This document shows, piece by piece, positions 51,936-59,981 of a stretch of DNA of 64,000 nt. A program made the position numbers and the translations under genes. The stretch comes from UBA10649 sp965227045 (GTDB lineage: Bacteria > Actinomycetota > Actinomycetes > S36-B12), in contig OZ245718.1 in assembly GCA_965227045.1 (NCBI GenBank), forward strand, positions 1,674,001 to 1,738,000, in the 5' to 3' direction. Under the pieces are notes generated by a model. The model searched no databases. It had not been told where the DNA came from and saw only the letters and a list, made by a program, of their open reading frames with translations. Every line of letters begins with the position of its first letter. Position 1 is the first letter of the stretch.

Positions 51936-51994
51936 CGAGGAGTGAGCGAAGCGAGCCCCGGAGCTAGCGGTCGATGGATTCGGACAGCTAGCGA

Positions 51995-54900
51995 CTACTC
52001 CAGCTTGATGGTCGGCAGGACCTTGTCCAGCGGCTTCGGCAACCACCAGTTCGCCTTGCCGAACAGGCTCATGAGCGACGGCACGAGTACAAGCCGGACG
52101 ATGAACGCGTCGATGATGACGGCGGAAGCAAGTGCAACGCCGAACAGCTTGATCGTGTCGAGCGGCGTCGGGACGAACGACAAGAACACGCTCGTCATGA
52201 TGGTCGCCGCGACGACAACCACACGGCCGGACCCGGCGAGGCCGAGACGAACCGCGTCACTGTTGTCGTGAGTGTGCTCCCACTCCTCACGCATGCGCGT
52301 CACGAGGAACACCTGGTAGTCCATCGACAGCCCGAACAAGATCGCGAACACCATGATCGGCAGGAACGGCAGGATCGGTCCGGTGCCTGTGACTCCCAGC
52401 AGGGAATTCGCCACTCCGTTCTGGAACACCGCGACGGTCACTCCGAGGGCACCGGCGAATGAGAGCAGCGACGTCAGCGCCGCCGTCAGCGGGATCAGCA
52501 GCGAGTGGAACAGCAGCATGAGCGCGAGGAAGCCGAGTCCCACGACGAGCAGCAGGAACAGCGGCAGAGCACCCTGCAGGACGGTCGTGAAGTCCTCGGC
52601 GACCGCCTGCTGACCGCCGACGTAGATGATCGCCCCGCTGTCGGCCTCGATCTTCGGGGCCGTCTGGGACCTGATGCGGTCGAGCAGTTGGGTTGTCTCC
52701 TCGGCCGCCGGCGCCGTCGATGGATTGACGATGACGGACGTCACCGTCCCCCCGGCGCCGAACGCCTGCTTGTCCAGCTCCAGCAACGGCAGCATGCCAG
52801 TCGACGGCAGGGTCGACGCCACGCCCGGTGTCGCCTCGAGGGCGGAGATGACCGATGCCAGCGCGGTGTAGTCGTCCGGCTTCTGTGTCTGGACCGCGAT
52901 GTAGAACGGGCCGTTGGTTCCCGGGCCGAAGCCGTCAGACAGCAGGTCGAAGCCAACACGCAGAGGCGATCCGACAGCCTCGGACGAGTTGTCGGGGAAG
53001 CCCAGTTCCATCTTGAGTGCGGGACTGGCCAGGAAGCCGACGAGCACGATCGCGAGAAGCGCAGGAATGATCGGCTTCTTCTGCAGCAGGGCGCCGTACT
53101 TGGCCCAGCGCGAGGTCTCGGGGTTCTCCGCCTTGGGATGGCGCGCCCACGGCATGCGCACCCCCAGGGCGTGCTTGCCCAGCAGTGACAAGAGAGCCGG
53201 CAGCATGATCAGCGCCGAGAGCATGACCATGAGCACTGCCGCGGCCGCTGCGACCGCGAGGCCGTTGAAGAAGGTGATCCGCAGGACGAACATGCCGAGC
53301 AGCGCCACGATGACTGTGCTGCCGGCGAAGGCGACCGCCTTGCCGGCAGTGCCCACCGACGCCAGCACGGCGTCCTTGGGAGCGAGGCCCTGGCGCACGC
53401 CCTGGTTGAACCTGTTCATGACGAACAGCGCGTAGTCGATGCCCACGCCAAGACCGATCATTCCCGCGAGGGTCGGTGCGAAGGTCGCGACGTCCATGAA
53501 GCGAGCAACGAATAGGACGAGCAGCTGACCCGCGACAAGGCCGGTCAGCGCCACGACGATCGGAAGCCCAGCGGCAATCAGCGAACCGAATGCGACGAGC
53601 AGGATGAGGATCGCGACCAGCAGGCCGATCGCCTCGGAGTTGTCCGGGCCGGATCCGGCGCTTTCGAGCCCCGCGCCGGACACGCCGACCGTGAGGGTGT
53701 CGGAGTTGGCCGACATGGCCACGTCGACGAACTTCGTGGCCTGAGCCGTCGATGGCGCGGTGCCGGACAGCGTGACGGTGGCGTAAGCGACCTTGCCGTC
53801 GGCCGACACCGCGGACGTCGCGGCCTGGGTGGCATCCGCTGCCTTGCCCAGCTTCTCGGTCTCCGCCTTGACCTCGGCCATGGCCTTCGTCGCCTTGGCG
53901 ATGTCGCTCGGCAGCGCGGAGGCGAACGTCGCCAACTGGTCCGGACTCGCCTCGGCCAGCTGCTTCAGCGTGTCGGCCGGCAGGTCCGCGAACTTGCGCA
54001 GATCGCCGAACGCGGTGACAGCGGCATCGATGTCCTTCTTCGACAGTCCGACGAGGAAGGACAAGTTCTTGGGGGTGAGCTTGGCGAGCGCGTCGAGCGT
54101 CGACTTCGACGTCGAGGCCATGGATGCCAGTGCGGGCAGTGCCTTGGCGACCGCGGCCAGCTTTGCTGGGTCCTCCTTCGCGAGCGGCGCGATCTCGTGC
54201 AGGAGAGTCGCAGCCGAGCGAACCTGCTTCTTCGTCAGGCCGGTGGCCTTCGCCACAGCAGCGATGTCCTTCGCCAGGGCGGGATCGGCGGCCGTCGCGG
54301 AGTCGAGCGCGGCTACCACCTTGTTGAGGCCGGCGACATCGGCGGGCAGCTTCTCCGCGAAGGCGGCGAGGTCCGACTTGTTCGCGTCGGCCAGCGCCTT
54401 CAAGGTCGCCGGCGGGAGCGCGGCGAACTGCGCCAGGCCGCCGATCGCGTCCAGGCCGTTGGTGATGTCCTCGGCGTTCAAGCCCACGAGGAAGTTGAGG
54501 TCCTTCGGTGTGATCGCCGCGAGCGCGTCGAGATCTTCCTTGGGAGCCGAAGCCAGCTTGGCGATTTCCGGCAGTACGCGAGCGACCTCGGCGAGCTTCT
54601 TCGGGTCGGTCGTCTGCAGGGGAGCGAGCTGCTCGAGCAGCTCCGATGCCTGCACCAGTCGGTCTTCGGGGATTCCGGTCTTCTTCGCCAGCTCCGCGCG
54701 GACCTGCGCGAGCACGACCGCCTTGAGATCGGTCGGCGTGGCCTTGGGGCAGGTCTTCCCGTAGTTGACGCCGTACGGGCCGGCGACGCACTCGACGAAA
54801 TCGAGGTCGGCGAGTTCCTTGAGCGTGGGCTCGATGGCCTGCTTCGTCGCGCCCTCCGTTGCACTCCCGGACGTGGGTGACCAGACAATCTGCACCGACG

Positions 54901-55087
54901 AGGTGTCGGTCGGTTTGCCCGCGAGCTTGGTGAGCAGGTCCTGGGCCGTCGTCGATTGCACCCCTGGCAGCGCGAAGGTGTCGTTGTACGTCCCGCCGAA
55001 GCCGACCGCGGCGAAGGCGATGCCCGCAATCACCCCGAACCAGACGACCAACGCAAGGATCGGGTGATGGACTGCCCAGCGACTCAT
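51995..55087 (-). CDS. MMPL family transporter with duplicated extracellular segment
   Basis: A 1030-residue RND-superfamily exporter of the MMPL type (lipids or drugs). TM1 follows MSRWAVHHPILALVVWFGVIA. The first extracellular domain, about residues 30-500, is much larger than usual because a unit of about 130 residues is present twice. The TM bundles follow (GVGIDYALFVMNRFNQGVRQG in the first, LPFLPIMVFAILFGLSMDYQVFLVTRMREEW in the second), each with the family acidic/TM4 signature. ATG 55087 starts right before TM1; in-frame sequence upstream runs through the operator. It diverges from a MarR gene. Confidence 0.94.
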   Translation of the reverse strand: MSRWAVHHPILALVVWFGVIAGIAFAAVGFGGTYNDTFALPGVQSTTAQDLLTKLAGKPTDTSSVQIVWSPTSGSATEGATKQAIEPTLKELADLDFVECVAGPYGVNYGKTCPKATPTDLKAVVLAQVRAELAKKTGIPEDRLVQASELLEQLAPLQTTDPKKLAEVARVLPEIAKLASAPKEDLDALAAITPKDLNFLVGLNAEDITNGLDAIGGLAQFAALPPATLKALADANKSDLAAFAEKLPADVAGLNKVVAALDSATAADPALAKDIAAVAKATGLTKKQVRSAATLLHEIAPLAKEDPAKLAAVAKALPALASMASTSKSTLDALAKLTPKNLSFLVGLSKKDIDAAVTAFGDLRKFADLPADTLKQLAEASPDQLATFASALPSDIAKATKAMAEVKAETEKLGKAADATQAATSAVSADGKVAYATVTLSGTAPSTAQATKFVDVAMSANSDTLTVGVSGAGLESAGSGPDNSEAIGLLVAILILLVAFGSLIAAGLPIVVALTGLVAGQLLVLFVARFMDVATFAPTLAGMIGLGVGIDYALFVMNRFNQGVRQGLAPKDAVLASVGTAGKAVAFAGSTVIVALLGMFVLRITFFNGLAVAAAAAVLMVMLSALIMLPALLSLLGKHALGVRMPWARHPKAENPETSRWAKYGALLQKKPIIPALLAIVLVGFLASPALKMELGFPDNSSEAVGSPLRVGFDLLSDGFGPGTNGPFYIAVQTQKPDDYTALASVISALEATPGVASTLPSTGMLPLLELDKQAFGAGGTVTSVIVNPSTAPAAEETTQLLDRIRSQTAPKIEADSGAIIYVGGQQAVAEDFTTVLQGALPLFLLLVVGLGFLALMLLFHSLLIPLTAALTSLLSFAGALGVTVAVFQNGVANSLLGVTGTGPILPFLPIMVFAILFGLSMDYQVFLVTRMREEWEHTHDNSDAVRLGLAGSGRVVVVAATIMTSVFLSFVPTPLDTIKLFGVALASAVIIDAFIVRLVLVPSLMSLFGKANWWLPKPLDKVLPTIKLE
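53864..54688 (-). repeat. Internal duplication in the MMPL gene
   Basis: Residues about 134-263 (DNA 54688-54299) and 279-408 (54253-53864) align without gaps: LLEQLAPL with LLHEIAPL, ITPKDLNFLVGLNAEDI with LTPKNLSFLVGLSKKDI, LPPATLKALADANKSDLAAF with LPADTLKQLAEASPDQLATF. Both are helical and rich in Ala, Leu, Lys and Asp. Confidence 0.9.
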
Positions 55088-55163
55088 GGGCTGAATGCTC
55101 TCGTTGTTTGCTCTCGATCGACAAGTTCCCTCTGAAACTTCTTTGCGACAAGGATTCTCGACG

Positions 55164-55180
55164 TCAAGATTCTTGACGTA
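55164..55180. promoter_or_regulatory. MarR-type operator
   Basis: CGTCAAGATTCTTGACG is a perfect 17-base palindrome in the 103-base gap between the divergent MMPL and MarR genes, ending 10 bases before the MarR start. Site size and position suit control of both genes by MarR. A half-like ATTCTCGACG lies just upstream. Confidence 0.75.
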
Positions 55181-55190
55181 GCATGGCGAG

Positions 55191-55694
55191 GTGACCGACT
55201 CCCTGCCCCTGGACGAGGTCGATCGCATCGCCCTCGCCTGGCAGCGTGAGCGTCCCGACCTCGACGTGGCCCCGCTTCAGGTGCTGTCCCGCGTCACGAG
55301 GCTCGCGCGGCACTTGGACCTCGCACGACGCCAGGCCTTCGGCAAGCACCGCCTGGAGACCTGGGAGTTCGACGTGCTCGCTGCCCTGCGGCGCGCCGGC
55401 GAGCCCTACTCCCTGTCCCCCGGGCAACTCGCCGGGGAGACGCTCGTGACCAGCGGGACGATGACCAATCGCATAGATCGCCTCGAGGGCGGCGGCTACG
55501 TCAGACGCGAGCCTGACCCCTCGGACCGCCGCGGCGTTCGCGTTGTGCTGACAGAGTCCGGACGCGTCGTGGTCGACGACACGATGAGCGACCTGCTGTC
55601 CCGCGAGCACGGCATCCTCGCGGTGCTCGACGACGACGAGCGCGATGAGCTCGCCGGCCTCCTGCGGGTGCTCGTTCAGTCCTTCGGCGACTAG
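55191..55694 (+). CDS. MarR family regulator
   Basis: A 167-residue winged-helix regulator: LDLARRQAFGKHRLETWEFDVLAALRRAG precedes the recognition helix region LVTSGTMTNRIDRLEGGGYVRREPDPSDRRGVRVVLTESGR. Start at GTG 55191. It diverges from the MMPL transporter with a perfect palindrome between, so it is probably the drug- or lipid-sensing repressor of that gene. Its TAG overlaps the stop of the convergent amidase gene through a shared CTAG. Confidence 0.93.
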   Translation: MTDSLPLDEVDRIALAWQRERPDLDVAPLQVLSRVTRLARHLDLARRQAFGKHRLETWEFDVLAALRRAGEPYSLSPGQLAGETLVTSGTMTNRIDRLEGGGYVRREPDPSDRRGVRVVLTESGRVVVDDTMSDLLSREHGILAVLDDDERDELAGLLRVLVQSFGD

Positions 55695-56458
55695 CGGTCG
55701 AAGAACCGCTCGATCCCCGCGAACAGCCAGTCGGCGTATTGCCGCTGACCGCGAGCCGAGCTCATGCGTCGGGCATCCGACGCGTTGCGCATGTTGCCCA
55801 CCTCGATGGTCGTCGTCGGCACGTTGCTCAGGTTCAGGGATGTCGTGTTCGACGAGAGCATCAACTGATTGCGGATGTAGTTCGACGGGACAGCACCGGC
55901 CTGCTTCATCCCGTCGATCATCGCGTTGGCGAGGCGCCGATCGACCTTGACGACATCGTCGGTCCAGCCCTTGATCCGGGTGGGCGCCATCGCGAAGAAG
56001 CCCTTGCTGCCGGACGACGCACCGTCCGCGTGGATGGAGATCATGGCGTCGGCGTTCAGCCTGTTCGCTAGTCCCGCACGGTCCCACACACACGGGCCCC
56101 AGTCGTCGTAGGAGTTCGTCGTTCGCGTGAGCACCACCTTTGCGCCCGCCGCCTCAAGGCGTGCCTTGAGGCGTTGCGCAACCTTCCACGTGAACGTCGA
56201 CTCCGGCAGGCCGGAGTTCGTCGCCGTACCGGTGGTGTTGCAGCCCTTGACGATCGTGCCGTTGAACTTCGTCTGCTCCATCTGCTTGGCGAACTTCGGG
56301 TTCGAGTTGCCGAGCTGGTGGCCGGGATCGACGACGATGAGCTTGCCGGCCAGCGGCTTGTCGTTTGCCGTCGTGACGGCGGCGCGCGCCGGAGACAGCG
56401 CGAGTGCGCCGCATGCGGCGAGCATCACGCCAGCGACCGCGATGGTCCGGCGCATCAC
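55691..56458 (-). CDS. Secreted N-acetylmuramoyl-L-alanine amidase (Amidase_3)
   Basis: Cuts the amide bond between MurNAc and the stem peptide. The 255-residue protein has a Sec signal peptide cleaved after SPARA (about residue 26). Zinc ligands are His in IVVDPGHQLG, Glu in GLPESTFTW and His in MISIHADGA; the catalytic Glu lies in TTTIEVGNMRN. It has the single catalytic domain without a binding domain, like Rv3717 of mycobacteria. The ATG overlaps the acetyltransferase stop. Confidence 0.93.
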   Translation of the reverse strand: MMRRTIAVAGVMLAACGALALSPARAAVTTANDKPLAGKLIVVDPGHQLGNSNPKFAKQMEQTKFNGTIVKGCNTTGTATNSGLPESTFTWKVAQRLKARLEAAGAKVVLTRTTNSYDDWGPCVWDRAGLANRLNADAMISIHADGASSGSKGFFAMAPTRIKGWTDDVVKVDRRLANAMIDGMKQAGAVPSNYIRNQLMLSSNTTSLNLSNVPTTTIEVGNMRNASDARRMSSARGQRQYADWLFAGIERFFDR

Positions 56459-56973
56459 AGCGTGGCCAGCATTCGATGGTTGCCAAGAGTGTTGGGCTTG
56501 ACCCGCTCCAGGCCGAGGAACTCCGCGACGCCCTCGTCGTAGGACTGCAGGAGCTGTGCGTACACCGCCGGATCGATCGGGGTGTCATCGATCTCGACGA
56601 AGCCATGCGCCTTGAAGAAACGCACCATGAACGTGAGGCAGAAGACCTTCTTCACGCCAAGATCTCGCGCACGGTCCATCAGTGCCGCCAGCAGGATCGA
56701 ACCGATTCCCCTGCCCACCATCTTCGGGTCCACGGCGATCGTGCGAACCTCGGCGAGGTCCTCCCACATCACGTGGATCGCGCCACAGCCGACCACCTCA
56801 CCGTCGAGCTCGGCAACGAGGAACTCGGGCACTGCCTCGAAGATCGTGACGGTCGCCTTCGACAGCAGTCGTCCGTCTGAGGAGTACTGATCGATGAACG
56901 AGCGAATAGCGCGAACGTCGGTCGTGCGCGCCGGCCGCACAAGGACGCGGTCCTTGATGTCGGCGTCGCTCAC
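56455..56973 (-). CDS. GNAT amino-acid N-acetyltransferase (short ArgA-like)
   Basis: A 172-residue GNAT protein with the acetyl-CoA loop in VRTIAVDPKMVGRGIGSILL and the later motif FMVRFFKAHGFVEID. The opening VLVRPARTTDVRAIRSFIDQYSSDGRLL matches short actinobacterial glutamate/amino-acid N-acetyltransferases such as Rv2747, which can start arginine synthesis. Arginine genes are not nearby. It overlaps lysS and the amidase gene by four bases on either side. Confidence 0.88.
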   Translation of the reverse strand: MSDADIKDRVLVRPARTTDVRAIRSFIDQYSSDGRLLSKATVTIFEAVPEFLVAELDGEVVGCGAIHVMWEDLAEVRTIAVDPKMVGRGIGSILLAALMDRARDLGVKKVFCLTFMVRFFKAHGFVEIDDTPIDPAVYAQLLQSYDEGVAEFLGLERVKPNTLGNHRMLATL

Positions 56974-58481
56974 TGTCCCCGCTCCGGCTTCACGAGCGGG
57001 AACAAGATGGTCTCTCGGATCCCCTGACCGGTGAGCAGCATGAGGAGACGGTCGACGCCGACGCCGACGCCGCCCATGGGCGGCATGCCGAACTCCATGG
57101 CGCGCAGGAAGTCCTCGTCCAGTCGCATCGCCTCATCATCACCGCGATCAGCAAGGCTCGCCTGCTGCACAAGCCGCTCGCGCTGGATGACCGGGTCGAT
57201 GAGCTCGGAGTAGCCAGTGCCGGACTCGGAACCGTTGATGTACAGGTCCCACTTCTCGACGACACCCGGCTTCGTACGGTGACCGCGCACGAGCGGCGAG
57301 GTGTCGACCGGGTAGTCCATGACGAAGGTGGGGCCGGTGAATCCGCTGATCACGTAATGCTCGAAGAGCTCCTCGACCAGCTTGCCGGCAACCCAGGTCG
57401 GCGCGACATCGATGCCCGCGATCGTGCACAGCTCGGCGAGCCGGTCGGTGGAGGTTTCCGGGGTGATGACCTCGTCGATTGCCGCCGAGAGCGACTCGTA
57501 CAGGTCGACCTGCGGCCAGATGCCACCGAGGTCGTGCACCGATCCGTCGGCGTGCGTGACGACCACGGATCCGGTGGCCGCGATCGCCGCCTCCTGGATG
57601 AGCTCGCGGGTGACTGTGGCCATGACCTGGTAGTCCGCGTACGCCTCGTAGAACTCCAGCATCGTGAACTCCGGCGAGTGCGTGGAGTCCGCGCCCTCGT
57701 TGCGGAAGTTGCGGTTGATCTCGAACACGCGCTCGAGTCCGCCGACGACGGCTCGCTTGAGGAACAGTTCGGGCGCGATGCGCAAGAACACGTCGATGTC
57801 GAAGGCGTTCGCATGCGTGACGAACGGGCGCGCGGTCGCGCCGCCATGCTGCGTCTGCAGCATCGGAGTCTCGATCTCCAGATAGCCACGACTCGCGAGG
57901 CTCTCACGGAGCGATGCGACGGCGGCGACCCGCATTCGCGCCATGCGCTGCGCTTCCGGTCGCACCACAAGATCGACGTAGCGCTGCCGGACCCGGGTCT
58001 CCTCATTGAGCGGCTTGTGCGCGACAGGGAGCGGGCGGAGTGCCTTGGCGGCCATGCGCCACTCGTCGGCGAGTACGGAGAGCTCACCGCGCTTGGACGT
58101 GATGACCTCGCCTGAGACGAACACGTGGTCGCCGAGATCGACGAGCTCCTTCCATGCAGCGAGCTGCTCCTCACCGACATTCGACAGCGAGAGCATCGCC
58201 TGGATCTCCGTGCCGTCTCCCGCGCGCAGCGTCGCGAAGCACAGCTTGCCCGTGTTGCGAGCGAAGATCACGCGGCCGGCGATGCCAACCTTCTCGCCCG
58301 TCGACGTGTCAACCGGCAGGTCCGGGTACGCCTCGCGTACCGCGGCAATCGTCGTCGTGATCGGCAATCCGATCGCGTACGGCTCCATTCCGCGACGAGC
58401 AAGCGCGTCGCGCTTCTCGCGGCGGATGCGCATCTGCTCGGGTAGATCGTCTTCGGCAGGCAGCGCTGGATCGATTGTCAC
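56970..58481 (-). CDS. lysS: Lysyl-tRNA synthetase, class II
   Basis: Charges tRNA-Lys. The 503-residue protein has an OB-fold anticodon domain (VGIAGRVIFARNTGKLCFATLRAGDG), motif 1 around YLEIETPMLQTQHGGATARPF, motif 2 in INRNFRNEGADSTHSPEFTMLEFYEAYADY and motif 3 GVGVGVDRLLMLLTG. GTG 58481 is chosen because TAGCCT lies seven bases upstream; an in-frame ATG at 58520 would share bases with the start of the divergent HAD gene. It heads the operon with the acetyltransferase and amidase. Confidence 0.97.
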   Translation of the reverse strand: MTIDPALPAEDDLPEQMRIRREKRDALARRGMEPYAIGLPITTTIAAVREAYPDLPVDTSTGEKVGIAGRVIFARNTGKLCFATLRAGDGTEIQAMLSLSNVGEEQLAAWKELVDLGDHVFVSGEVITSKRGELSVLADEWRMAAKALRPLPVAHKPLNEETRVRQRYVDLVVRPEAQRMARMRVAAVASLRESLASRGYLEIETPMLQTQHGGATARPFVTHANAFDIDVFLRIAPELFLKRAVVGGLERVFEINRNFRNEGADSTHSPEFTMLEFYEAYADYQVMATVTRELIQEAAIAATGSVVVTHADGSVHDLGGIWPQVDLYESLSAAIDEVITPETSTDRLAELCTIAGIDVAPTWVAGKLVEELFEHYVISGFTGPTFVMDYPVDTSPLVRGHRTKPGVVEKWDLYINGSESGTGYSELIDPVIQRERLVQQASLADRGDDEAMRLDEDFLRAMEFGMPPMGGVGVGVDRLLMLLTGQGIRETILFPLVKPERGQ

Positions 58482-58488
58482 GTCGGCA

Positions 58489-58512
58489 AGGCTATTCGAT
58501 GCCTCGTAGGCT
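58489..58512. promoter_or_regulatory. Divergent leaderless -10 boxes of lysS and the HAD gene
   Basis: TAGCCT on the minus strand (58494-58489) is seven bases from the lysS GTG. TAGGCT on the plus strand (58507-58512) is six bases from the HAD ATG. Only 37 bases separate the two start codons. Confidence 0.5.
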
Positions 58513-58518
58513 GCCGAC

Positions 58519-59220
58519 ATGACCGACGCGCACGAGAACTGGCCGAAGCCTGGTCCGATCGAGGGCGTGATCTTCGACATCCACGCGACCCTGCTGGATC
58601 AGGGCGACGCCGATCACTGGCTCGACGCGGCACTGGCGATTGCCCCTCACGCGCTTTCCGCGGACGAACGGACCGAGCTCGTCGCGTTCCTCGATCGCAT
58701 CTGGGAGGGCGCCCGGATCATCGACCCGCAGAGCACCCGGGATCTGTCCTTCGAGAATCACTCCAGGGTCTTCCACGAGTTGATCGACGCGGGGCCGAGT
58801 GTCGACCGCACACTGGCCGTCGCCCTGTACGACGTCATGCTCGACACCTGGCACGCGTACGAGGACGCGGTTCCGACTCTCACGCGGCTGCGGGAGGCGG
58901 GGATTCGCATCTGCCTGCTGTCCAACGCCGGTGTGCGCATCAGGTCCGTTCTTGATCGCGAAGGCCTGACCGGTCTCGTCGACGCGATGGTGCTGTCCTT
59001 TGAAGTCGGGTTCGTCAAGCCCGACCATCGCATCTTCCAGGCCGCGCTCGACGCGCTGGCTCTGCCTGCAGCGTCGGTTCTCATGGTCGGCGACAACGCC
59101 AACGACGACGGCGGCGGTGCGAGCCTCGGACTGCGAACCTTGATCCTGCCGCGCACCGAGGGTCGCGTACACGGACTCAATGCCGTCACCGCGCTCGTGG
59201 CCGGGGTCAACGCGAGCTAG
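58519..59220 (+). CDS. HAD superfamily hydrolase with DxH in motif I
   Basis: A 233-residue HAD phosphatase-like protein. Motif I is VIFDIHATLLD: Asp20 is the nucleophile, but the position of the usual second Asp is His22. Motif II is ICLLSNAG, the motif III Lys is in GFVKPDHRIF, and motif IV is MVGDNANDDGGG. The cap is a helical insert between motifs I and II. A DxH form could alter leaving-group protonation or substrate; some actinobacterial HAD proteins have it. Its TAG overlaps the coaX stop via CTAG. The substrate is unknown. Confidence 0.88.
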   Translation: MTDAHENWPKPGPIEGVIFDIHATLLDQGDADHWLDAALAIAPHALSADERTELVAFLDRIWEGARIIDPQSTRDLSFENHSRVFHELIDAGPSVDRTLAVALYDVMLDTWHAYEDAVPTLTRLREAGIRICLLSNAGVRIRSVLDREGLTGLVDAMVLSFEVGFVKPDHRIFQAALDALALPAASVLMVGDNANDDGGGASLGLRTLILPRTEGRVHGLNAVTALVAGVNAS

Positions 59221-59981
59221 GCGGAATCCACGTTCTTGTCGAAGACCAGCCGCAGGCCGACCAGGGTGAGGTCGGGCTCGTGATGCGTGATGCGACGCGA
59301 TTCGGGAACGACAATCGGGGCCAGACCGCCGGTCGCGACGACTGCCGTCACCGCGCCGAGTTCGGCCGTGATGCGATCGACCAGTCCGTCGACCTGACCC
59401 GCGAAGCCATACAGTGCTCCGGACTGCAGCGACTCAACCGTGTTCTTGCCGATCGCCGACCGCGGCCGCACGAGTTCGACCTTGCGCAACTGGGCGGCTC
59501 GCGACGCCAGAGCCTCTAGGGAGATCTCGATGCCCGGTGCCAGCGCCCCGCCGAGGAACTCGCCCTTCGCGGAGACCACGTCGAAGTTCGTCGACGTGCC
59601 GAAGTCGACGACGATGCACGGCCCGCCGAACTGGTGATGCGCGGCAATGGTGTTGACGATGCGGTCGGAGCCGACTTCCTTGGGATTGTCCGTGAGGACG
59701 GGCACTCCGGTCTTGGTGCCCGGCTCGACGATGACCGTCGGCACGTCGTCGTAGTACCGCTCGAGCATCAGGCGCATCTCCCGCAGCACTGCGGGCACCG
59801 TGCTGCACAGGGCGATGCCGTCAATCGTCGGCTCGTCGGCGAGAAGTCCGCGATATGTCAGAGCCATCTCGTCTGCGGTCGATCGCGCATCGGTCTTGAT
59901 CCGCCAGGAGCGCTGCAGCACAGCGTCATCGAACAGGCCGAGGACCGTGTTGGTATTGCCGATGTCGATCGCGAGCAGCAC
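59217..59981 (-). CDS. coaX: Type III pantothenate kinase
   Basis: First step of coenzyme A synthesis from pantothenate; type III enzymes are not inhibited by CoA. The 254-residue ASKHA-fold protein starts LLAIDIGNTNTVLGLFDD, then DRIVNTIAAHHQFGGPCIVVDFGTSTNFDVVSA, and ends VATGGLAPIVV. Start GTG 59981, adjoining the nadC TAA. It sits in the same operon as panC, so pantothenate synthesis and its first use are encoded together. Confidence 0.96.
   Translation of the reverse strand: MLLAIDIGNTNTVLGLFDDAVLQRSWRIKTDARSTADEMALTYRGLLADEPTIDGIALCSTVPAVLREMRLMLERYYDDVPTVIVEPGTKTGVPVLTDNPKEVGSDRIVNTIAAHHQFGGPCIVVDFGTSTNFDVVSAKGEFLGGALAPGIEISLEALASRAAQLRKVELVRPRSAIGKNTVESLQSGALYGFAGQVDGLVDRITAELGAVTAVVATGGLAPIVVPESRRITHHEPDLTLVGLRLVFDKNVDSA

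Noticed and set aside
51936..51994. Repeated GGACAGCTAGCGA words after the TetR gene as an att site or mobile element trace
   Set aside because: Two 13-base copies 54 bases apart at a gene end, with no integrase, no tRNA and no element between them; more likely a local duplication.
58482..58520. ATG 58520 as the lysS start
   Set aside because: It would share its bases with the divergent HAD start and cover both -10 boxes; GTG 58481 has a matching leaderless box.
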